17,811 nucleotides of DNA from an uncultured Faecalibacterium sp. (GTDB taxonomy: Bacteria > Bacillota > Clostridia > Oscillospirales > Ruminococcaceae). Positions 13,966-17,811 of this stretch are shown one piece after another. The DNA lies in assembly GCA_934511465.1 (NCBI GenBank), contig CAKSWG010000036.1:1-17811 (forward strand), written 5' to 3'. Position 1 is the stretch's first letter, and every line of letters begins with the position of its first letter. The position numbers and the translations under genes were made by a program. Below the pieces are notes generated by a model. It was not told where the DNA came from. It was given only the letters and a program-made list of their open reading frames with translations, and ran no database searches.

Positions 13966-14128
13966 AACCCTCTCAGTCATTGCTACGCAATGCCAGCTCC
14001 CCCAAAGGGGGAGCTTTTTGCGATTTTCCGTAATACTGTTACTTCAATTGAAAAGAAAATATCTACCGGTATCCACTCATAAAGCTCGCCCTTCGGGAGA
14101 GCTGTCGCCGAAGGCGACTGAGAGGGTT
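13966..14128 (+). repeat. Interspersed structured repeat, copy 2 (between the acetyltransferase gene and hflX)
   Basis: A 163-bp element bounded by perfect 13-bp terminal inverted repeats, AACCCTCTCAGTC (13966-13978) and GACTGAGAGGGTT (14116-14128). Inside are hairpins CATTGC/GCAATG, AGCTCCCCC/GGGGGAGCT, AGCTCgCCC/GGGaGAGCT and GTCGCC/GGCGAC. It aligns with the copy at 852-986 at both ends and through GTATCCAC, AAGCTCGCCC and GGGAGAGCTG; the AT-rich middle (about 14018-14067) is longer and different. Flanking sequences show no obvious target duplication. In genomic orientation both copies are the same way round, but relative to transcription of the host operon they are opposite. Confidence 0.85.
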
Positions 14129-14724
14129 TCTGCCTTTTCAAACCGCTCCCGCGTCAGCAGATAACTCCTGCATTCCACCGGTGTGCCGTCAAATTTGTGG
14201 TTCACCGTGTCGTGGTGGTACATAAAACCTGCCTTTTCCATCACACGGCCGCTGGCGGGGTTCGCCTTGGCGTGGCAGCAGCTCAGCCAATTACTGTCCG
14301 TATTCTCAAACCAGTATTCTACCACTGCTTTTAAGGCTTCGGTGGTAAGGCCCTTGTTCCACCAGCTGCGCCCGATGCAGTAGCCCGGCTCCCAGATGCC
14401 GTCGGAAAGGTCCAGACCCGGCCACTGGGCCTTCTGCTGCGGCTCGCCCGGCAGGCTGTTGACGATGCTGATGCTGCCCAATACCTGCCCGCTGGCCTTT
14501 TCCACCATGGCCCACTGGTAGTAATCCGGGTTCGGGTAAAGGGTGGCCCATGCCGCCAGCAGACCCAGCGTTTCCAGCGCGTTTTTGTGGGGCTCCCACC
14601 GCAGAAAGCGGGTCACCTGCGGGTCGGACGTCCAGTTTGCGTACATCTGCTCGGCGTCCTCAGGCAGCAGGCGGCGCAAAAGCAGCCGGTCCGTTTCCAG
14701 CGGCTGCGTTCCGGCGTGGCGCAT
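14077..14724 (-). CDS. GNAT-family N-acetyltransferase (RimJ/RimL type) with repeat-derived C-terminus
   Basis: A 215-residue acetyl-CoA dependent N-acetyltransferase. The RimJ/RimL-type pattern is clear: LETDRLLLRRLLPEDAEQMYANW at the N-terminus, VLGSISIVN, EPGYCIGRSWWNKGLTTEALKAVVEYWFE (the acetyl-CoA binding region) and HAKANPASGRVMEKAGF. The substrate, a protein N-terminus, antibiotic or metabolite, cannot be told. The natural family end would be near SYLLTRERFEKAE; the last 16 residues, TLSVAFGDSSPEGRAL, and the stop codon are encoded by the interspersed repeat. Start: the ATG at 14724 has GGGAGG eight bases upstream; a GTG at 14733 in frame is too close to that site. It has its own promoter (14758-14786), and hflX follows on the same strand beyond the repeat. 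Confidence 0.85.
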   Translation of the reverse strand: MRHAGTQPLETDRLLLRRLLPEDAEQMYANWTSDPQVTRFLRWEPHKNALETLGLLAAWATLYPNPDYYQWAMVEKASGQVLGSISIVNSLPGEPQQKAQWPGLDLSDGIWEPGYCIGRSWWNKGLTTEALKAVVEYWFENTDSNWLSCCHAKANPASGRVMEKAGFMYHHDTVNHKFDGTPVECRSYLLTRERFEKAETLSVAFGDSSPEGRAL

Positions 14725-14757
14725 GGCACACACCTCCCTATTTTAGAAAGTATGCAT

Positions 14758-14786
14758 AGGATAGCACAAATTTTGCGTTCCTGCAA
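14758..14786 (-). promoter_or_regulatory. Promoter of the acetyltransferase gene
   Basis: On the minus strand TTGCAG (14786-14781) and TATCCT (14763-14758) are spaced 17 bases, and TGC precedes the -10 hexamer (extended -10). Initiation near 14751 leaves a short leader with GGGAGG. It may also serve hflX. Confidence 0.6.
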
Positions 14787-14805
14787 GCGGGAACACGAAA
14801 AAAGC

Positions 14806-14834
14806 TTGACCACACGGCGTTTGTGCATTAAACT
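14806..14834 (+). promoter_or_regulatory. Promoter of the homocysteine methyltransferase / MTHFR gene
   Basis: TTGACC (14806-14811) and TAAACT (14829-14834) are separated by 17 bases; initiation near 14841 leaves a leader of about 34 bases before the ATG. That leader is too short for a SAM riboswitch, which often precedes the related yitJ gene of Bacillus. Confidence 0.6.
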
Positions 14835-14874
14835 GAAAGCCAAGTGTTTTTGTAGGAAAAAGGAGAATCCCATC

Positions 14875-16662
14875 ATGAAGGATGTGCGTGAAATTCTGGC
14901 CGCAAGGCCCCTGCTGTTTGACGGCGGCATGGGTACCTATTATAAAGCAAAGCCCGGGCAGGAGTGTGAGCAGGCCAATCTCTTGGACCCGGAAGGCATT
15001 CTGGCCGTGCACCGCGCATATCTGGAAGCGGGGGCCGATGCCATCAAATCGAACACCTTTGGCCTGCCGCGCATGGCGGCGGCGCAGAACCCCCTGTGGG
15101 AAGCGCTGGCGGATGAGGGCTGGAAGCTGGCCGCGCAGGCGGCTGCAAAGACCGGCGCTGCCGTGTTTGCCGATCTTGGCCCGGCCCCGGACACCGAAGC
15201 GCTGCCTGCCGCACAGGCGTACACGGCGCTGGCCCGGCGGTTTGCCGCGCTGGGCGCAAAGAACTTTCTGTTTGAGACCCTGAGCACCGATGCCGGTGTG
15301 GCCGAAGCGGCCCGGCAGATCAAAGAGAGCGTTCCGGATGCCTTTATTCTGGTGTCCTTTGCGGTGCTGCCGGACGGCTACACCCGTGAGGGCCGGCACT
15401 GCACCCAGCTGGTGCGCAGCATGACCGCCTGCGGTGCAGTGGATGCCGTGGGCCTGAACTGCGTGTCCGCCCCCGGTGCCATGCGCACACTGGTGCAGCA
15501 GCTGGGCGAGACGAAGCTGCCGCTCTCGGTCATGCCCAACGCGGGCTATCCGGTGGTCACCCGCACCCGGGTGCAGTATCAGGGCAAGCCGGAGTACTTT
15601 GCCCGGGAGCTGGCCCGCCTTGCCGCCGAGGGCGTGCGCATTCTGGGCGGCTGCTGCGGCACCACGCCTGCCCACATTGCGGCCCTGCGCACGGCGCTGG
15701 ATGCGCTGCCGGAGCACCTGCCCGCCGCCCCGGCGGCACCCGTTTCCACGCCCGCAAAGCCGGAAGTGGAAAAAGACGATGCCTTTCTGCGCAAGCTGAA
15801 CGCGGGCAAAAAGGTGATCGCCATTGAACTGGATTCCCCCAAGGACGCCGACCTGACCGGCTATCTGGAAGGTGCCCGCCGTTTGCAGGCTGCGGGGGCG
15901 GACCTGCTCACCATTGCGGACTGCCCCATTGCCCGGGCACGCATGGATTCCTCGCTGGTGGCCTGCCGGGTGCACCGGGAGCTGGGGCTGAACGTGCTGC
16001 CCCACATGACCTGCCGCGACCGCAACCTGAACGCCACCAAGGCCCTGCTGCTGGGCCTGTACGCCGAGGGCGTGCGGGAGGTGCTGGCCATCACCGGCGA
16101 CCCCATCCCCACCGCCGAGCGGGACGAGGTGAAGAACGTGTACCAGTTCAACTCCCGCAAGCTGGCGCAGTACATCGTCTCGCTGGCAGGCGAGGGTCGG
16201 GAAATGCCCTCGCCCCTCACCGTGTTCGGTGCGCTGAACCTGAACGCCCGCAACTTTGATGTGGAGCTGCGCCGTGCACAGGAAAAGCTGGAAAACGGCA
16301 TGAGCGGCTTCCTCACCCAGCCGGTGCTCTCCGCACAGGCGGTGGAAAACCTGAAAAAGACCCGGGAAGCGCTGGGCACTAAGGCCAAAATTCTGGCCGG
16401 CATCATGCCGGTGGTCAGCCAGCGCAACGCCGTCTTTATGGAGAACGAGGTCAACGGCATCCATGTGGACGCTGCGATCATCGAGCGCTTTGCCGGGCTG
16501 GACCGTGCGCAGGGCGAAGAACTGGGCTTGGAAGTCTCGGTGGAGGCCGCACAGGCCGCAGCGCCCTATGCGGACGGCTTCTACCTGATGACCCCCTTCA
16601 ACCGCATTGCCCTGATGGAGCGGCTCATTGCAAGGCTGAAAGAGGAAGGAATTGCAGATTAA
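14875..16662 (+). CDS. Bifunctional homocysteine S-methyltransferase / methylenetetrahydrofolate reductase
   Basis: A 595-residue two-domain enzyme of the YitJ type. The N-terminal domain (about 8-280) is a homocysteine S-methyltransferase barrel: LLFDGGMGTYY at the start, the zinc ligands C196 in VGLNC and C260-C261 in LGGCCGTTPAHI. An alanine/proline-rich linker (281-300) leads to the C-terminal domain (about 303-595), a methylenetetrahydrofolate reductase barrel that would bind FAD and folate, with VIAIELDSPKDAD, ADLLTIADCP, VLPHMTCRDRNLNATKALLLGLYAEGVREVLAITGDP, FLTQPVLS and GIMPVVSQRNAVFM. No cobalamin-binding or activation domain is present, so it is not a complete MetH. It would make 5-methyl-THF and pass methyl groups toward methionine; whether the first domain uses methyl-THF alone or needs a partner is uncertain. 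The ATG follows AAAAAGGAG by nine bases and it is transcribed alone. Confidence 0.92.
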   Translation: MKDVREILAARPLLFDGGMGTYYKAKPGQECEQANLLDPEGILAVHRAYLEAGADAIKSNTFGLPRMAAAQNPLWEALADEGWKLAAQAAAKTGAAVFADLGPAPDTEALPAAQAYTALARRFAALGAKNFLFETLSTDAGVAEAARQIKESVPDAFILVSFAVLPDGYTREGRHCTQLVRSMTACGAVDAVGLNCVSAPGAMRTLVQQLGETKLPLSVMPNAGYPVVTRTRVQYQGKPEYFARELARLAAEGVRILGGCCGTTPAHIAALRTALDALPEHLPAAPAAPVSTPAKPEVEKDDAFLRKLNAGKKVIAIELDSPKDADLTGYLEGARRLQAAGADLLTIADCPIARARMDSSLVACRVHRELGLNVLPHMTCRDRNLNATKALLLGLYAEGVREVLAITGDPIPTAERDEVKNVYQFNSRKLAQYIVSLAGEGREMPSPLTVFGALNLNARNFDVELRRAQEKLENGMSGFLTQPVLSAQAVENLKKTREALGTKAKILAGIMPVVSQRNAVFMENEVNGIHVDAAIIERFAGLDRAQGEELGLEVSVEAAQAAAPYADGFYLMTPFNRIALMERLIARLKEEGIAD

Positions 16663-16717
16663 AATGGCCGACGCGTTCGCTCTGGCCATCTTCAGCGGAA
16701 AAACATTTTTTATATTT

Positions 16718-16751
16718 GCGTTTGTCGTGGCCTGCGGGCCACTCCAAACGC
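16718..16751 (+). terminator. Stem-loop after the methyltransferase/MTHFR gene, possible terminator
   Basis: GCGTTTG (16718-16724) pairs with CAAACGC (16745-16751) and, inside a symmetric TC/TC internal loop, GTGGCC (16727-16732) pairs with GGCCAC (16737-16742) around TGCG. GTTTTCACG follows, a short T-run. A second smaller inverted repeat, ATGGCC/GGCCAT, lies at 16664-16689. Probably the 3' end signal of the gene, but the weak T-run keeps confidence moderate. Confidence 0.45.
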
Positions 16752-16815
16752 GTTTTCACGAATAAGGCCCAAACCGCAAGATGCAGCGGGATAAATTCTT
16801 TTGAAGAAAAAGTAA

Positions 16816-16844
16816 TTGACAAATCGCACAAAAAACGCTATATT
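16816..16844 (+). promoter_or_regulatory. valS promoter
   Basis: TTGACA (16816-16821) and TATATT (16839-16844) with a 17-base spacer, predicted initiation near 16851, immediately upstream of the T-box leader. Confidence 0.85.
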
Positions 16845-16850
16845 CTTTTT

Positions 16851-17096
16851 ATAAATGCGTTGAAGAAGAGTGCGCACCGCATTTGCCGTTCAGAGAGCCG
16901 GAGAATGCTGCGAATCCGGTACGGTCGGGCGGTGTGCTGTCACTTTGGAGCAGGAGCGGTGAGCTGAAGAGCAAGCCGCTCTCGGAGCTGTCCCACGTTA
17001 CCGGGGCATCAAGGGGCGCAGGATGCTCTGCGCAATTTGGGTGGTACCGCGGTTATTACAGCCGTCCCATGGAACGTTCCGTGGGACGGCTTTTTT
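16851..17096 (+). promoter_or_regulatory. T-box riboswitch (valine) controlling valS
   Basis: The leader senses the charging state of valine tRNA and stops transcription when the tRNA is charged. Visible parts are Stem I with the AGAGAG distal motif (16892-16897), the specifier region ending CTGTCACTTTGGAG in which the codon GTC (16939-16941) reads valine, a Stem III region around GTCCCACGTTACCGGGGC, the conserved T-box sequence TGGGTGGTACCGCGG (17038-17052) that pairs with the tRNA acceptor end and forms the antiterminator, and a terminator at 17061-17096. The gene immediately downstream is valS, which agrees with the specifier. This accounts for most of the 469-base gap after the methyltransferase/MTHFR gene. 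Confidence 0.95.
17061..17096 (+). terminator. T-box regulated terminator of valS
   Basis: GCCGTCCCA (17061-17069) pairs with TGGGACGGC (17082-17090), with inner GGAAC/GTTCC pairing, followed by six T (17091-17096). Its 5' arm lies directly after the T-box sequence, as expected for the competing terminator/antiterminator pair. Confidence 0.93.
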
Positions 17097-17131
17097 CGTC
17101 CCACTTCATCATTTTTTACTGGGAGGACCCT

Positions 17132-17811
17132 ATGAAAGAACTTGCAAAACAGTACGATCCCAGCCAGGTGGAAGACCGCATCTACCAGTTCTGGCTGGAC
17201 GGCGGCTACTTCCACACGAAGGCCGACCCCGACAAGAAACCCTACACCATCGTCATGCCGCCCCCGAACGTTACCGGTCAGCTGCACATGGGCCATGCGG
17301 TGGATAACACCATGCAGGACATCCTCATCCGCACCAAGCGGATGCAGGGCTACGCCGCCCTGTGGGTGCCCGGTACCGACCACGCCTCGATTGCCACCGA
17401 AGCCAAGGTGGTGGAGGCCATGCGTGCCGAGGGCCTGACCAAGGAGATGGTGGGCCGCGATGGTTTTCTGGACCGTGCATGGGCATGGAAGACCAAGTAC
17501 GGCAACCGCATCGTCAGCCAGCTGAAGAAGCTGGGCAGCAGCTGCGACTGGGAGCGCGAGCGCTTTACCATGGACGAGGGCTGCTCTGAGGCCGTCAAGG
17601 AAGTGTTCGTGCGTCTGTACGACAAGGGCCTGATCTACCGCGGCAACCGCATGGTCAACTGGTGCCCCCACTGCAACACCTCCATTTCCGACGCCGAGGT
17701 GGAGTACGAGGAGAAGGACGGCAGCTTCTGGCATCTGCTGTACCCGGTCAAGGAGACCGGCGAGATGCTGGAGCTGGCTACCACCCGTCCCGAGACCATG
17801 CTGGGCGATAC
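17132..17811 (+). CDS. valS: Valyl-tRNA synthetase, N-terminal part (3' end outside window)
   Basis: The first 226 residues of a class I aminoacyl-tRNA synthetase that charges tRNA-Val. The start ATG at 17132 follows GGGAGGA by a few bases, 35 bases after the T-box terminator. The N-terminus [21 protein letters not shown] is typical of Val[15 protein letters not shown] (43-56) holds the class I HIGH signature as [36 protein letters not shown] and the zinc-like [19 protein letters not shown] (editing-domain entry) are all ValS hallmarks, and [14 protein letters not shown] begins the editing domain. The KMSKS motif and the C-terminal coiled coil are beyond the window. Its expression is controlled by the preceding valine T-box. 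Confidence 0.96.
   Translation, partial: MKELAKQYDPSQVEDRIYQFWLDGGYFHTKADPDKKPYTIVMPPPNVTGQLHMGHAVDNTMQDILIRTKRMQGYAALWVPGTDHASIATEAKVVEAMRAEGLTKEMVGRDGFLDRAWAWKTKYGNRIVSQLKKLGSSCDWERERFTMDEGCSEAVKEVFVRLYDKGLIYRGNRMVNWCPHCNTSISDAEVEYEEKDGSFWHLLYPVKETGEMLELATTRPETMLGD

Noticed and set aside
14734..14874. SAM riboswitch upstream of the methyltransferase/MTHFR gene
   Set aside because: Expected from Bacillus yitJ, but the leader after the promoter at 14806-14834 is only about 34 bases and contains no riboswitch-like helices or terminator.
14743..16689. 648-codon minus-strand open frame opposite the methyltransferase/MTHFR gene
   Set aside because: Antisense shadow of a well-supported enzyme; low-complexity His/Gln/Gly-rich translation and no ribosome binding site.
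1..17811. CRISPR array, tRNA or rRNA genes, prophage or transposase genes
   Set aside because: No regularly spaced direct repeats, no tRNA or rRNA signatures and no recombinase, transposase or phage structural motifs were seen on either strand.

Overview
The window looks like a chromosomal segment of a GC-rich member of the Clostridia, most likely Faecalibacterium or a close relative in the Oscillospiraceae. The grounds are Gram-positive style strong ribosome binding sites, a valS T-box, a lipoprotein resembling a clostridial DUF4358 protein, a strong CTG/GGC/CGC codon bias, and an interspersed repeat whose ends read AACCCTCTCAGTC...GACTGAGAGGGTT, a sequence I associate with that group. The assignment comes from memory of protein and repeat style, not from a search. 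Most of the window is housekeeping; I see no phage, transposase, CRISPR array, toxin-antitoxin pair or defence cluster.

Layout. (1) 1-4298, plus strand: the end of the nusA-infB type operon, infB (partial) - rbfA - nrnA-like DHH phosphoesterase - truB - ribF, closed by a bidirectional terminator. A 135-bp structured repeat sits between infB and rbfA. (2) 4361-7945, minus strand: polA followed 3 nt later by tsaD. (3) 7946-8163: a polA extended -10 promoter and, just upstream, a separate consensus promoter plus terminator defining a transcript of about 95 nt on the minus strand, either a small RNA or a leader-peptide attenuator. (4) 8164-9830: a 62-aa ferredoxin (minus), an ArsC/Spx-family protein (plus) and a single-pass membrane protein of unknown function (plus). 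(5) 9888-12145, minus strand: a family 2 glycosyltransferase, a small lipoprotein and an Lrp/AsnC regulator, each largely separated by its own signals. (6) 12146-12674: no protein gene, but the lrp promoter and leader, a divergent consensus promoter with a strong terminator that defines a plus-strand small RNA of about 110 nt, and a 16-bp perfect hairpin behind hflX. (7) 12675-14724, minus strand: a GNAT acetyltransferase followed by hflX, with a second 163-bp copy of the repeat between them that supplies the last 16 residues and stop of the acetyltransferase. (8) 14875-16662, plus strand: a two-domain homocysteine methyltransferase / methylenetetrahydrofolate reductase. (9) 16816-17811, plus strand: promoter, T-box leader with a GTC (valine) specifier and the start of valS, cut by the window edge.

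Functionally the window covers translation initiation and ribosome maturation (infB, rbfA), RNA turnover and modification (nrnA, truB, tsaD), flavin cofactors (ribF), DNA repair synthesis (polA), redox (ferredoxin, ArsC-like protein), envelope polysaccharide (glycosyltransferase), one-carbon and methionine metabolism, and tRNA charging under tRNA-sensing control. The least explained parts are the two small-RNA loci, the interspersed repeat with its coding contribution, the palindromes between lrp and the lipoprotein gene, and the membrane protein at 8916-9830.
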